NCBI RefSeq assembly: GCF_013340285.1
Contig: NZ_BLVO01000012.1
Span: 248,001 to 312,000 of the forward strand
Reading direction: 5' to 3'
DNA: 64,000 nt
From: Desulfovibrio subterraneus
Lineage (GTDB): Bacteria > Desulfobacterota > Desulfovibrionia > Desulfovibrionales > Desulfovibrionaceae
Shown here: positions 42,193 through 51,264 of the stretch, in pieces
How positions within the stretch are numbered: position 1 is the first letter of the stretch
Layout: each line of letters begins with the position of its first letter
Position numbers and translations under genes: made by a program
The notes under the pieces: generated by a model
The model's input: the letters and a program-made list of their open reading frames with translations, nothing else
Databases searched by the model: none
Told to the model about the DNA's origin: nothing

Positions 42193-42575
42193 AATAAATC
42201 CTTATGCTGTGAAAAATTTCTTAGGACGAGAAAGAGGTAGCGTTGTGCGAATTGGGTGTCAAATCAATTGAGGAAAAAATAATGAGGGAGTGGATTTCTT
42301 AGCCGGTAGGCCGCTCATTAGCTGTAAGTAGTCTTGCCCTGTTTATTCTTTTCGCCTTCCGCGGGACCAGAGCGGGGCCTCTGCCGGGCGGTGCCCGCCC
42401 TCAGCAAGGCCCCCTCTGGACTCCCCCTGCCTCGCCCCGGCTGGTCGTTGAAAGTTTGTGCGTCTTGCCGTGGAAGCGAAGCGCTTCCAATCGGCCTGCC
42501 ATTTGGCAGAGAGGAGCAACGTATTGTGTTTGGGGACATCAGGTGTGGGACGTTGTGGGAATCGGGGGAGGGAAG
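42193..42575. other. Intergenic region with a structured GC-rich element
   Basis: No gene is seen. 42367-42419 forms a two-level hairpin: outer arms CCAGAGCGGGGCCT and AGGCCCCCTCTGG, inner GGGCG...CGCCC. It resembles the dispersed intergenic elements of Desulfovibrio, but I cannot check copy number. Confidence 0.45.
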
Positions 42576-42609
42576 AAAAATAGAAGGGCGACCGTTTCCG
42601 GTCGCCCTT
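42576..42609 (-). terminator. nrdD terminator
   Basis: 10-bp hairpin (AAGGGCGACC arm) with CTATTTTT after it on minus, 20 nt past the nrdD stop. Confidence 0.75.
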
Positions 42610-42630
42610 TGTGTTTGCATGTAGCTGCGT

Positions 42631-44694
42631 CTAGCGGCAGTCGCAGAAGGTGGTCATGCCATATTCCTGGCGCTCGCGATACTCTTCCTGCTTGCCCTTG
42701 TTCCAGCGGCTGACGGGGCGGTAATAGCCCACAACGCGGGTGTACACTTCGGCATCTTCACCGCAGCTGGGGCAGTTGAAATGCTCGCCGTGCAGGTAGC
42801 CGTGGGTTTTGCAGATGGAGAAGGTGGGCGTAACTGAGATGTAGGGCATCTTGGTCTGGCTCATGGCCTTCAGCAGGTAGTTCTTCACGCTGTCCACGTC
42901 CGGAACGGATTCGCCGAGGAAGGTGTGGAACACGGTGCCGCCGTTATACAGGGTCTGCAGCTCGTTCTGGTGCTCCAGCGCGTAGAATACGTCGCCGGTA
43001 ATGCCCACGGGCAGCAGAGTGGAGTTGGTGTAGTAGGGAATGCTCTCGCCGGAGGTCTTGATGTCCTCGTACAGGTCCTTGTCGATCTTGGCCAGACGGT
43101 AGCAGGTGCCTTCGCCGGGGGTGGCTTCAAGGTTGTACAGGTGGCCGGTCTCTTCCTGGAAGTTCAGGGTGAGGCTGCGCAGGTGGTCCAGCACGCGGCG
43201 CATGAGACGCAGACCGCTTTCGGAATCAATGCCCTTGCCGAGCAGGTTGAGGCATGCTTCGTGTCCGCCGATAACGCCGATGGTGGAGAAATGGCCGCTG
43301 TAGCCGTTCTTCAGATAGCGGCGGCTGTAGGGGAACATGCCTGCTTCAAGGTTCTGCTGGCAAAGCTTGCGCTTGAATTCGAGAGAATCCTTGGCCAGTT
43401 CAGCGTACTCGGTGATGAGGTCGAAGAAGTCTTCCTCATTGTGCGCAAGGTAGGCGAGCTTGGGCAGGTTCAGGGTAACCACGCCGATGGAGCCGGTCAG
43501 GTCGCCCGCACCGAAAAGGCCGCCGGTCTTCTTGCGGATTTCGCGCAGGTCCATCTGCAGTCGGCAGCACATGGAACGCACATCTTCCGGATTGAGGTCG
43601 GAGTTGATGAAGTTCTGGAAGTAGGGAACGCCGTACTTGGCGGTGAGCTGCAGCAGCAGGCGGCCTGCTTCCGTATCCCATGCAAAGTCCTTGGTCACGT
43701 TGTACGTGGGAATGGGGAAGGAGAAAATGCGGCCGTCGGCGTCGCCTTCCAGCATTACTTCAAGGAAGGCGCGGTTGATCATTTCCATTTCCTCGGCGTA
43801 TTCGCCGTAGGTGGAATCCTGATACTGACCACCGATGATGACGGGTTCCTTGGCGATGTGCGCGGGCGGAACCATGTCGAAGGTGAAGTTGGTGAACGGG
43901 CTCTGGCCGCCCCAGCGTGACGTGGTGTTCAGGTTGAAGATCATCTTCTGCAGCTGCTGGCGCACCTGCTTGTAGCACAGCCCGTCGTGGCGGATGAAGG
44001 GAGCGAGGTAGGTGTCCACGTTGTTGAACGCCTGCGCACCGGCCCATTCATTCTGCAGGGTGCCGAGGAAGTTGACGATCTGCCCGCATGCGGAATCAAA
44101 GTGATTGGCGGGGGCAGAGCAGCAGCGGCCTTCGAGGTTGAAGCCTTCGAGCAGCAGGTCGCGCAGGCTCCAGCCCGAGCAGTAGCCCGCAAGGCCGAAG
44201 GAAAGATCGTGTATGTGGAAATAGCCGTGGTTATGGGCCAGGCGGATTTCTTCGGGGTACTTTTCAAGCACGTAGCGTGCCTGTACCGAACCGGCCATGT
44301 GCAGGATGAGGCCCTGGAACGAGTGGCCCATGTTGGAGTTTTCCTGCACGCGCCAGTCGCTGCGGTCCAGATAGCTTTCGATCATCGTGGCGATGTCGAG
44401 ATAGGTCTGATTCTGGCTGCGCATTTCGCGGCGTTTTTCGCGGTAGATGATGTAGCGTTCGGCTACGGTGTACAGGCGCGCTTCCATGAGCACCTGTTGA
44501 ACCATGTCCTGCACATGCTCCTGTTCGGGCATGTCGACACCTTCGAGCTTCTTTTCCACCTTGCCTGCAAGGCGCTTGGAGAGCAGGGGATCTTTGATGC
44601 CGCTACCCTTGAGGGCCTTGAAAATGGCGTTGGCAATGCGGTCCAGAGACCAGGTTTCGATACAACCGTCACGTTTGAGGATCTGCTTGGGCAT
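42631..44694 (-). CDS. nrdD: Anaerobic (class III) ribonucleoside-triphosphate reductase
   Basis: 687 residues. It reduces ribonucleotides to deoxyribonucleotides with a glycyl radical. An N-terminal ATP-cone (about 1-90; ILKRDGCIETWSLDRIANAI) gives allosteric control. The catalytic barrel follows, and the C-terminal end carries the radical Gly in RVVGYYRPVSRWNKGK plus Zn-binding Cys pairs (CPSCG and CDCR). The start is ATG 44694 with GGAG 5 nt upstream. The activase gene nrdG is not next to it in this window. A cobalamin riboswitch precedes it, so expression is probably shut down when B12 (and the B12-dependent class II enzyme) is available. Confidence 0.94.
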   Translation of the reverse strand: MPKQILKRDGCIETWSLDRIANAIFKALKGSGIKDPLLSKRLAGKVEKKLEGVDMPEQEHVQDMVQQVLMEARLYTVAERYIIYREKRREMRSQNQTYLDIATMIESYLDRSDWRVQENSNMGHSFQGLILHMAGSVQARYVLEKYPEEIRLAHNHGYFHIHDLSFGLAGYCSGWSLRDLLLEGFNLEGRCCSAPANHFDSACGQIVNFLGTLQNEWAGAQAFNNVDTYLAPFIRHDGLCYKQVRQQLQKMIFNLNTTSRWGGQSPFTNFTFDMVPPAHIAKEPVIIGGQYQDSTYGEYAEEMEMINRAFLEVMLEGDADGRIFSFPIPTYNVTKDFAWDTEAGRLLLQLTAKYGVPYFQNFINSDLNPEDVRSMCCRLQMDLREIRKKTGGLFGAGDLTGSIGVVTLNLPKLAYLAHNEEDFFDLITEYAELAKDSLEFKRKLCQQNLEAGMFPYSRRYLKNGYSGHFSTIGVIGGHEACLNLLGKGIDSESGLRLMRRVLDHLRSLTLNFQEETGHLYNLEATPGEGTCYRLAKIDKDLYEDIKTSGESIPYYTNSTLLPVGITGDVFYALEHQNELQTLYNGGTVFHTFLGESVPDVDSVKNYLLKAMSQTKMPYISVTPTFSICKTHGYLHGEHFNCPSCGEDAEVYTRVVGYYRPVSRWNKGKQEEYRERQEYGMTTFCDCR

Positions 44695-44839
44695 TTTGTC
44701 TCCGGGGCAACACGTAAGAATCTCCGGTGCACTGGCACAGCGGAAGAGCGAAAACCGCAAGGGCGGCAAATTTCGTGTTGCCTTTTGCCGAACGGGAAGC
44801 ATGCGGTGGCGGAACCTTCCGCATACCGTCGGCGTGGTG

Positions 44840-45045
44840 GTTGGGAATGTATTCCGGTGCGATGAGCACCGGAATCGCTTCAGGCCGGATGTCTGACTCT
44901 CCCTCTCCGTGCGTCATGTCCGGGCACGGATCAGCGAAGCTGAGTGGGATTACAGAGGCGGAACCGCTCCGGATTTGCACCGGATTATCCTTGTTGGCTT
45001 GCGCCGCCTGAAGAGTACGTTGCGACAGATGGCACCCTAGCAAAA
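44840..45045 (-). promoter_or_regulatory. Cobalamin (B12) riboswitch upstream of nrdD
   Basis: On minus, the core reads AAGGATAATCCGGTGCAAAT, then CCGGAGCGGTTCCGCC and TCTGTAAT (44950-44995). The B12-box region AGAGTCAGACATCCGGCCTG follows at 44881-44900. These match the order and spacing of the cobalamin riboswitch (GGTG..AATCC, GCGGnCCCGCCACTGT, AGTCAG..GCCTG). A perfect 10-bp hairpin at 44851-44875 (ATTCCGGTGC arm, 5-nt loop) follows and could be P13 or part of the expression platform. The nrdD start codon is about 150 nt further on. Ends are approximate. Confidence 0.82.
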
Positions 45046-45195
45046 GCACATTTTCGTTTCAAGACCGTGTAAAACTTGTTCCGCTGTGAGACCTTATGGA
45101 ATTTTGCAACGCACCGGAAGTATAGCGATAATTTTTTTTGAATGCCCCTGTAAGGGGAAAAAAGGTGTTGACTGCCCCTAAAACGGCAAAGCCCC

Positions 45196-45222
45196 TAAAG
45201 AGACTCCCCGATCTGCCGATAT
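45196..45222 (+). promoter_or_regulatory. Sigma-28 (FliA) promoter
   Basis: TAAA, exactly 15 nt, then GCCGATAT: seven of eight -10 positions and all of the -35 match the sigma-28 consensus. It is placed 54 nt before the start of the flagellin-like gene. Confidence 0.75.
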
Positions 45223-45276
45223 ATCCATCAGGTGAATACCGCCCGGCATCTGAGTATACCGGAAGGGAGGTGGACC

Positions 45277-46158
45277 ATGGCCGTGGATACCAATCAGCTC
45301 ATCGTCAGTCTGTCCATGCAGCTTTTGCAGCAGGACCTGCTTACCAATACGCTTTTTTCGGGGGGGCAGGTGGGGCGTGATCTGCGCAGCATGCTGCTGC
45401 AGGAAAGCGCTGCCCTGCGCCTGACCGATCCGTCCTCGGCGGCTTTGACGGGGCGCATCCGCAGTGATGCAGGCATGCTCCGGCAGGCTTCCAAGAATGT
45501 ATCGGAGGCAGCCTCCATAACCTTGCAGTCGGAAAGCGGCGTGGAGACACTGCGCCAGTCGCTTGACCGCATGAAGGAAATTGCCGACGGCGTGGCAGAC
45601 GGCACCATAAGCACATCGGCGGGGCAGGCGGAGTATAATGATCTTGTCACCAAGATTGACGGCATCATCTCCTCTACCTCCTATAACGGCATGAACCTGT
45701 TCGACAGTGCGGGCTGGGCATCTGACGAGCGTATCGCGCAGAGTGGTACCTCCGGTGTCCCCGGCACAACAGGTAAGCTCTCGATTCAGGCCGGGGACAG
45801 CAGTTTCAATATTTCACTGCAGGATCTTTCGTTCATTGCCGACCGCAGTTTTGCAACCCTTTCCTCCGTGAACGGTCTTACCATGACTGGCGCGACAGAT
45901 CTGGCAGACGCAACGGCTGCCGCCACCACCTCGTCCCGTGTCTCTTCGTTGTCTTCCTATGTATCCGGCATAGAAAGCATGCTGGAAGGCCGCGCCTCCG
46001 ACCTTGCCTCGCAGGCATCGGGGCTGAGCGCGCAATCTTCCATATTGGATGCCGCCGCCAGTACCCGCGCCAAGACGAATGAGTCCCGCTCGATTGAACA
46101 GCTTGTTCTCGACTATATTGTGAACAATGTAGGCAAGATAATCGACAGTTCAACCTGA
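45277..46158 (+). CDS. Atypical flagellin-like protein
   Basis: 293 residues. Residues about 40-140 match the helical N-terminal flagellin domain: SSAALTGRIRSDAGMLRQAS, then NVSEAASITLQSESGVETLR and SLDRMKEIADGVADGT correspond to the flagellin rod helices. Residues about 215-290 resemble the C-terminal helix. The extreme N-terminus lacks the usual flagellin start (hydrophobic IN-N type); it reads AVDTNQLIVSLSMQLLQQDL. So it is a divergent flagellin or flagellin-like filament protein. The start is ATG 45277 with GGAGG 6 nt upstream. The sigma-28 promoter supports membership in the flagellar regulon. No flagellar neighbours apart from the chemoreceptor. Confidence 0.8.
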   Translation: MAVDTNQLIVSLSMQLLQQDLLTNTLFSGGQVGRDLRSMLLQESAALRLTDPSSAALTGRIRSDAGMLRQASKNVSEAASITLQSESGVETLRQSLDRMKEIADGVADGTISTSAGQAEYNDLVTKIDGIISSTSYNGMNLFDSAGWASDERIAQSGTSGVPGTTGKLSIQAGDSSFNISLQDLSFIADRSFATLSSVNGLTMTGATDLADATAAATTSSRVSSLSSYVSGIESMLEGRASDLASQASGLSAQSSILDAAASTRAKTNESRSIEQLVLDYIVNNVGKIIDSST

Positions 46159-46176
46159 GGTGCGATTTGGCATTCA

Positions 46177-46217
46177 GAAAAAACGCCCCCGTACCGGACA
46201 GGTACGGGGGCGTTTTG
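46177..46217. terminator. Bidirectional terminator
   Basis: 15-bp perfect hairpin (AAACGCCCCCGTACC arm, 5-nt loop) between the convergent flagellin-like and chemoreceptor genes, with A-run left and T-run right. Confidence 0.9.
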
Positions 46218-46235
46218 TAATGATGTCATGCAGGG

Positions 46236-48275
46236 TTATGAATTCTTCAGTTCCTCTATGAGGCCCTGAAGTTCCTGCGCCATTTCGGAGAGTTCCTCAA
46301 CGGCTTCTGAAGAACGGTTCATGATGTCGGAGGTTTCCAGTGCGATCTGGTTTACCTCTTCCGCGCCGCGGCTGATCTCTTCCGAGGCGGCCGACTGTTC
46401 TTCGCTGGCAGTGGCAATGGCGCGCACCTGATCGGCGTTGGCCTGCACTATATCCACAATGGCCTTGAGCGAGTCGCCCGCTATGGTGGCCAGCTCGGTG
46501 GACTTGCCTACGGACATGGATGCTTCTTCCATGCCGCGTATGTTCTCGCGCGATGCTTCCTGAATGGCCTTGATGGCATCGTGCACTTCCTTGGTGGCGG
46601 TCATGGTCTTTTCCGCCAGCTTGCGCACTTCGTCGGCAACAACGGCAAATCCGCGTCCTGCTTCGCCCGCACGGGCTGCTTCGATGGCTGCGTTCAGCGC
46701 CAGCAGGTTGGTCTGGTCGGCGATATCTGAGATGACTCCCATGACGGAGCCGATGCCTTCTGCCCGTTCACCAAGTTCGCCAAGGCTTTCGCGCAGGGCC
46801 ATGGACTTGTTGTTCACATCCGAGATGGCTTCCACCACGGAATCCACAACGCCGGAACCTTCGTTGGCCTTGGCCTGTGCATCTTCCGCGTGTTCGGCTG
46901 CTTCCGATGCGTTGCGGGCCACTTCCATGACGGTTGCATTCATTTCTTCCATGGCGGTGGCAGATTCGGCCGTGCGCTCACGCTGGCGTTCCGAACCGCG
47001 CAGGGCCTCGCCTATCTGGTCCGAAAGCATGCCGGAAGAGGCGTGCACCCGCTGGACAATACTCTCCAGCTGGGCAGCTGCCTGCAGCATGCCTTCCCGT
47101 TTGGCGTTTTCGGCCTTGAGGCGGGCTTCTTCAGCCTGCTGGGTTGCCACGCGTGCCCGGGCGGATTCTTCTTCTGCCTCGGCTGTCTTGCGTTCTGATA
47201 CGGCGATCATTTCCTTGAGCTTGCCCACCATGATTCGCAGGGCATCCGCAAGGGTTCCCAGTTCATCTGTCCGGTGCAGGGCAAGGGTGCCGGAAAGGTC
47301 GCCGCCAGCCACCGTGTCGGCAAAGGCCACGGACGTGCGGATGGCACCCACAATGGTGCGGACAATAAGGATGATGACCACGGCAATGGCCAGAATGACG
47401 CCCACCGTGATGTACATGCTTGTGTCGCGTACGTCTGCCACGGAGGCGAAGATGTCCGCCATTTCGGCGCCCACGCCTATAATCCAGCCAGTCTTGTCTT
47501 CATGACGGAAGGTGACAATCTTCTCCAGACCGTCAACCGTAAATTCCAGTACCCCGTTGCGCTGCTGCAGTATGGTTCTGCCCCAGTCGTAGTCATTGAC
47601 ATCAAGTGTCAGAATGGCGTTTTTGTCGGGGTGTGCGGCCATCTTGCCTGACTTGGCGATAACAAAGGCAAACCCCTGCTTGCCAATTTTTATGGGCGAG
47701 ACAACCTGTTCGGTGAAACCGCTCATTTCCACCGTGCCGTAGAGTATGCCGGTAACCTGACCGTTGACCTTGGCAGGCACGGCAACAACGAGCACCGGCT
47801 TGCCGGTGGCCTTGCTGAGAATGGCGTCGGAGCAGGCAGGTTCGCCGCTCATGGCTTTTTTGAAGTAGTCGCGGTCGCCCACATTAAGCTTGCCCACCTG
47901 CGAAGGGTTGTCACTGGCTAAGACCAGACCGTCCTTGTTGGTGAACTTGATGGAGGAAACATACAGGGAGGTTTTGGTGTATGCGAGCAACTTGGCGTTT
48001 GCCGCTTCCACTTCCTGCGGGTTGCTGCCCCCGTTGGCCATGACGTTGGTATACGTCTCCCATTTTGCTTCGTTTGCCAGCGAGCTGTGGATATCATCCA
48101 CCCATGCCCCTATCTGACGGGTGAGGGTTTCAGCCGACTGCCGTGCCTGACCGTTCATGGCATCCTGCACAGCCTGTTTGGCAAGGTTGTAGGTAAGCAC
48201 GGAGGCAAGCCCCATACCTATGACAATACAAAATATGATGGGCAGCAGAATGCGTTCGCGTAAACCCAATTTCAT
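46236..48275 (-). CDS. Methyl-accepting chemotaxis protein (dCache sensor)
   Basis: 679 residues. Membrane segments at about 8-28 and 285-305 enclose a periplasmic dCache-type domain ([53 protein letters not shown]). A HAMP domain (about 305-360) follows, then a long signalling coiled coil whose hairpin tip reads [20 protein letters not shown]. It senses small molecules outside the cell and drives the CheA kinase. GGGAGG lies 4 nt before the ATG at 48275. Ligand not predictable. Confidence 0.94.
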   Translation of the reverse strand: MKLGLRERILLPIIFCIVIGMGLASVLTYNLAKQAVQDAMNGQARQSAETLTRQIGAWVDDIHSSLANEAKWETYTNVMANGGSNPQEVEAANAKLLAYTKTSLYVSSIKFTNKDGLVLASDNPSQVGKLNVGDRDYFKKAMSGEPACSDAILSKATGKPVLVVAVPAKVNGQVTGILYGTVEMSGFTEQVVSPIKIGKQGFAFVIAKSGKMAAHPDKNAILTLDVNDYDWGRTILQQRNGVLEFTVDGLEKIVTFRHEDKTGWIIGVGAEMADIFASVADVRDTSMYITVGVILAIAVVIILIVRTIVGAIRTSVAFADTVAGGDLSGTLALHRTDELGTLADALRIMVGKLKEMIAVSERKTAEAEEESARARVATQQAEEARLKAENAKREGMLQAAAQLESIVQRVHASSGMLSDQIGEALRGSERQRERTAESATAMEEMNATVMEVARNASEAAEHAEDAQAKANEGSGVVDSVVEAISDVNNKSMALRESLGELGERAEGIGSVMGVISDIADQTNLLALNAAIEAARAGEAGRGFAVVADEVRKLAEKTMTATKEVHDAIKAIQEASRENIRGMEEASMSVGKSTELATIAGDSLKAIVDIVQANADQVRAIATASEEQSAASEEISRGAEEVNQIALETSDIMNRSSEAVEELSEMAQELQGLIEELKNS

Positions 48276-48446
48276 AAATCCTCCCTTGGTGTGTTGCAGC
48301 TATCGGGTGTGGCAGAAGTTGAGCTTTGCGCAACGTCCATCACTCTTGGTATATGGTTACTATTAATAAATACTATGCATTTTATGATAGATTATCAAAC
48401 AGTTATGGTTGTTGCAAGATATCTTGCATTATTTGCCTGTTGATAA

Positions 48447-48482
48447 AACAAAAACACCGGAAGGCTGGTTGCCTTCCGGTGT
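48447..48482 (-). terminator. Terminator of the AIM24 gene
   Basis: 12-bp hairpin (ACACCGGAAGGC arm, 5-nt loop), with TTTTGTTTT after it on minus. Confidence 0.8.
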
Positions 48483-48506
48483 CCTGTGAATTCCTGTTGC
48501 CTGATG

Positions 48507-49235
48507 TTATTCTTTCTTGGGGAGCACAGATATGATCCTGTCTGCCAGTTTTGCAAAGGGCAGACTCTGCAGGTAGACGGTTCCTGTGCCTTTCAGTGTG
48601 GCAAGGAACATGCCTTCTCCGCCGAACATCATGGTTTTAAGGCCTCCTGCTGCGGCTATTGAATAATCTATACCTTCGCTGAATGCCACAAGACAGCCAG
48701 TATCAACCATGATGGTCTGGTTGTTCAGTTCTTTTTTCACAACGGCACCGCCGGCATGCATGAAAGCCATGCCGTCGCCTTCCAGCTTCTGCAGCACAAA
48801 TCCTTCACCGCCGAAGAAGCCGGCCCCTATTTTTTTGGTGAAGGCAACACCGATGCGGGTACCGCGCGCGGCGCAGAGAAAGGCATCGCGCTGGCAAAGC
48901 AGCTTGCCGCCGGTAGCAGAAAGGTCAACGGGTACGATATGCCCCGGCACAGGGCCGGCAAAAGCCACACGCCGTTTGCTGCTTCCCTTGTTGGTGAAGT
49001 GGGTCATGAACAGGCTTTCGCCTGTTACCATGCGCTTGCCCGCGCTGAATACTTTGCCGAAGAAGCCTGAATCAGCTTCGGAGCCGTCGCCAAGGCGGGC
49101 TGCGTATTCGATGTCCGCATCCATCCAGCACATGGCCCCGGCTTCTGCTATGACGCTTTCTTCAGGGTCGAGTTCCACTTCCACGACCTGCAGGTCGTTG
49201 CCGTAAATCTGGTAGTCAATCTCATGGCTTTGCAT
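48507..49235 (-). CDS. AIM24/TIGR00266 family protein
   Basis: 242 residues of the AIM24 beta-sandwich family: [20 protein letters not shown] at the start, [36 protein letters not shown] and [16 protein letters not shown] are its repeated Gly-rich strands. Members are widespread, soluble and of unknown function. The ATG at 49235 has AGGA 7 nt upstream; the frame is open 35 codons further without a site. Monocistronic. Confidence 0.88.
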   Translation of the reverse strand: MQSHEIDYQIYGNDLQVVEVELDPEESVIAEAGAMCWMDADIEYAARLGDGSEADSGFFGKVFSAGKRMVTGESLFMTHFTNKGSSKRRVAFAGPVPGHIVPVDLSATGGKLLCQRDAFLCAARGTRIGVAFTKKIGAGFFGGEGFVLQKLEGDGMAFMHAGGAVVKKELNNQTIMVDTGCLVAFSEGIDYSIAAAGGLKTMMFGGEGMFLATLKGTGTVYLQSLPFAKLADRIISVLPKKE

Positions 49236-49468
49236 AGTGCTTTCCTGTCTGGAGTCGTTGTTCGGTTGAATCTGATTGTCTGCACTGTCTCCTAACACAA
49301 ATGTGGAAGAAGAGCACCCCTTTAGGTCGAACAACAGCACGCTTCTGCTGCACTGCTTGCGAAATATGCAGTGAAAAATACGCTGTCATATTTTGTAAGC
49401 GGGGTTCTTGCATTTTTTATGCGGGCATGTTGCTGTGCCGACGCATCTGATCTTTTCATGGAGTATGT

Positions 49469-50293
49469 ATGACGACGTCATTACCTATAGGTATGTTCGA
49501 TTCGGGGGTAGGGGGGCTGACCGTTCTCAAGGCACTCAGACACCGCCTGCCCTGTGAAGATATTCTGTATCTCGGTGATACCGCCCGGTTGCCATATGGC
49601 ACCAAAAGCCCTGAAACAGTCAGCCGATACGCCGTGCAGGCTTCGGGCAAACTGATTGAACGCGGCGTGAAGCTGCTGGTTATCGCCTGCAACACGGCTA
49701 CATCCGTTGCGCTCGGCGCGTTGCGCGAGGCGTACCCCGGCATTCCTGTCATAGGCGTTGTGCAGCCCGGTGCGCAGGCCAGCTGCCGTGCATCCGTGTC
49801 CGGCAATATTGCCGTTATTGCCACGGAATCGACCATTCGCGGCAATGCCTATCAGAAGGCCATTCACGCCATTCGTCCGGAAGCCAGAGTCGTGGGCAAG
49901 CCCTGCCCGTTGTTCGTCTCCCTTGCCGAAGAAGGCTGGCTGGACGGCGAACTGGTGGAAGGAGTGGCCGCCCGCTACCTGAGTCCCCTGTTCGAGACGG
50001 CTGAACAGGCTGACAGGCCGGACTGCCTGGTGCTTGGCTGCACGCACTTTCCCCTGCTGGCAGGGGCCATACGCAACGTCATAGGGCCGGATATCGCCAT
50101 TGTCGATTCAGCGGAGACGACCTCGCTTGCTGTGGAGGCGGAGCTGGCGGCCCGCGGCTTGTTGCGTACCGAGCCGGGGTGTGGCGGAACCCGTTTTCTG
50201 ACCACGGACGATGTGCCGCGTTTTGCTAGAACCGGTAGCCTGTTTCTGGGCATGAACATAGCCCCGGAAGATGTGGAGCTGGTGGACCTTTAG
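49469..50293 (+). CDS. murI: Glutamate racemase
   Basis: 274 residues. It makes D-glutamate for peptidoglycan. The two catalytic Cys are present: Cys74 in IACNTATSVALG and the second in VLGCTHFPLL (about residue 190); Asp11 and Ser12 in FDSGVGGLTVL bind substrate, and YLGDTARLPYG is the conserved flap. The start ATG is at 49469. It follows a gap with no strong promoter seen and is not in an operon with other cell-wall genes. Confidence 0.95.
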   Translation: MTTSLPIGMFDSGVGGLTVLKALRHRLPCEDILYLGDTARLPYGTKSPETVSRYAVQASGKLIERGVKLLVIACNTATSVALGALREAYPGIPVIGVVQPGAQASCRASVSGNIAVIATESTIRGNAYQKAIHAIRPEARVVGKPCPLFVSLAEEGWLDGELVEGVAARYLSPLFETAEQADRPDCLVLGCTHFPLLAGAIRNVIGPDIAIVDSAETTSLAVEAELAARGLLRTEPGCGGTRFLTTDDVPRFARTGSLFLGMNIAPEDVELVDL

Positions 50294-50391
50294 TCCGTTT
50301 GACGAGTATTTTATCTGTGCCTGAAGAAAATGACGTGGTAATGTGACCTGAAAGGTGTCGGGCGCGTATACCGTAACAGGAGAAACACGTT

Positions 50392-50964
50392 ATGAATACA
50401 ATACGTCTGAGTGTTCTTGTTCTTTCCGTGGCTGTGCTGTTCGGCCTGGCTGTTCCCGCCTTTGCTGCCGAAGACCCTCTTGTTATCGCGGATTCCGTCT
50501 TCGACAAGGTGGATGAGGCCATGGGCCGTGCGGAAAGAGCACGGGATGTCTATGACCGGGTAAAGAACGTGGGCAAACCCGCTGAGGTCCGCAAGGCTGA
50601 GGAAGACCTCAAGAATGCGGAAGACAACCTGCGCAACGCCAATGGCAAGCTCGACTATGCGCGCGAGAAGGCCATTGCCGAAGCAGCGGGCGTGTCTCCC
50701 GAAAAAGTGCGGCAGATGCGTGCCTCCGGCATGGGCTGGGGCAACATTGCCAAGGATCTGGGCCTGCATCCTTCCATCGTGAGCAAGGGCGCCAAGAAAT
50801 CCAAGCACATGAAGGGTAAGAAATCCGGATACGATGATGAGGATGATTCCTCAGGCAAGGGTAAGTCCAAGGGCAAGTCCGGCAAGCCGGATAAGTCGGA
50901 TAAGTCGGGCAAGTCGGATAAGGGGTCCAAGGGCAAGTCCGGCAAGATGGATAAGAAATCCTAG
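50392..50964 (+). CDS. Secreted coiled-coil protein with Lys/Ser/Gly-rich tail
   Basis: 190 residues, not a family I recognise. A signal peptide (about 1-25, ending VPAFAAED) points to the periplasm or outside. A charged helix (about 35-95) probably forms a coiled coil. Residues 95-128 (AAGVSPEKVRQMRASGMGWG and IAKDLGLHPSIVSKG) look like a small helical DNA-binding-like or structural motif. The tail (130-190) is low complexity, (K/D)SGK-type repeats rich in Lys, Ser, Gly and Asp. Repeat units continue past the stop codon (50938-51027). A good terminator follows. Confidence 0.8.
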   Translation: MNTIRLSVLVLSVAVLFGLAVPAFAAEDPLVIADSVFDKVDEAMGRAERARDVYDRVKNVGKPAEVRKAEEDLKNAEDNLRNANGKLDYAREKAIAEAAGVSPEKVRQMRASGMGWGNIAKDLGLHPSIVSKGAKKSKHMKGKKSGYDDEDDSSGKGKSKGKSGKPDKSDKSGKSDKGSKGKSGKMDKKS

Positions 50965-51027
50965 GTAATTCCGGCAAGCTGGATAAGAAATCCTAGCCGA
51001 TCCGGTAAGCCGGACGAGAACTCCTGA
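50938..51027 (+). repeat. Triplicated 3' end of the Lys-rich gene
   Basis: Three 27-nt units starting TCCGG(C/T)AAG at 50938, 50970 and 51001, each ending in its own stop (TAG, TAG, TGA). The period of 31-32 nt breaks the frame. The second and third copies lie after the real stop. Confidence 0.75.
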
Positions 51028-51043
51028 CAAAGAATAAACAAGC

Positions 51044-51071
51044 AAAGGCCACCCGAAAGGGTGGCCTTTTT
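51044..51071 (+). terminator. Terminator after the Lys-rich gene
   Basis: 11-bp hairpin AAAGGCCACCC, loop GAAA, then TTTTT. Confidence 0.88.
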
Positions 51072-51264
51072 AGTTTGGTGACAACCGCTCGTTTTTCCGT
51101 GAACTCATAAAACTCATATTCCCGTTAAGCCGGAACTGAGCACCCAAAACGGATTCTCATCGCATATACGAGGTGCAGGAACGTCAGGTTCCTGCCCGGC
51201 GGAGCCAAAAAAACTGGAACTGATTGTGTCAGCTGTCGGCAAGGGCCCCTTGAAAGAGGCCATT

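Noticed and set aside
48285-48330. Sigma-28 promoter for the chemoreceptor gene
   Set aside because: A CCCGATAG -10 is present, but the only CAAA is 17 rather than 15 nt away.
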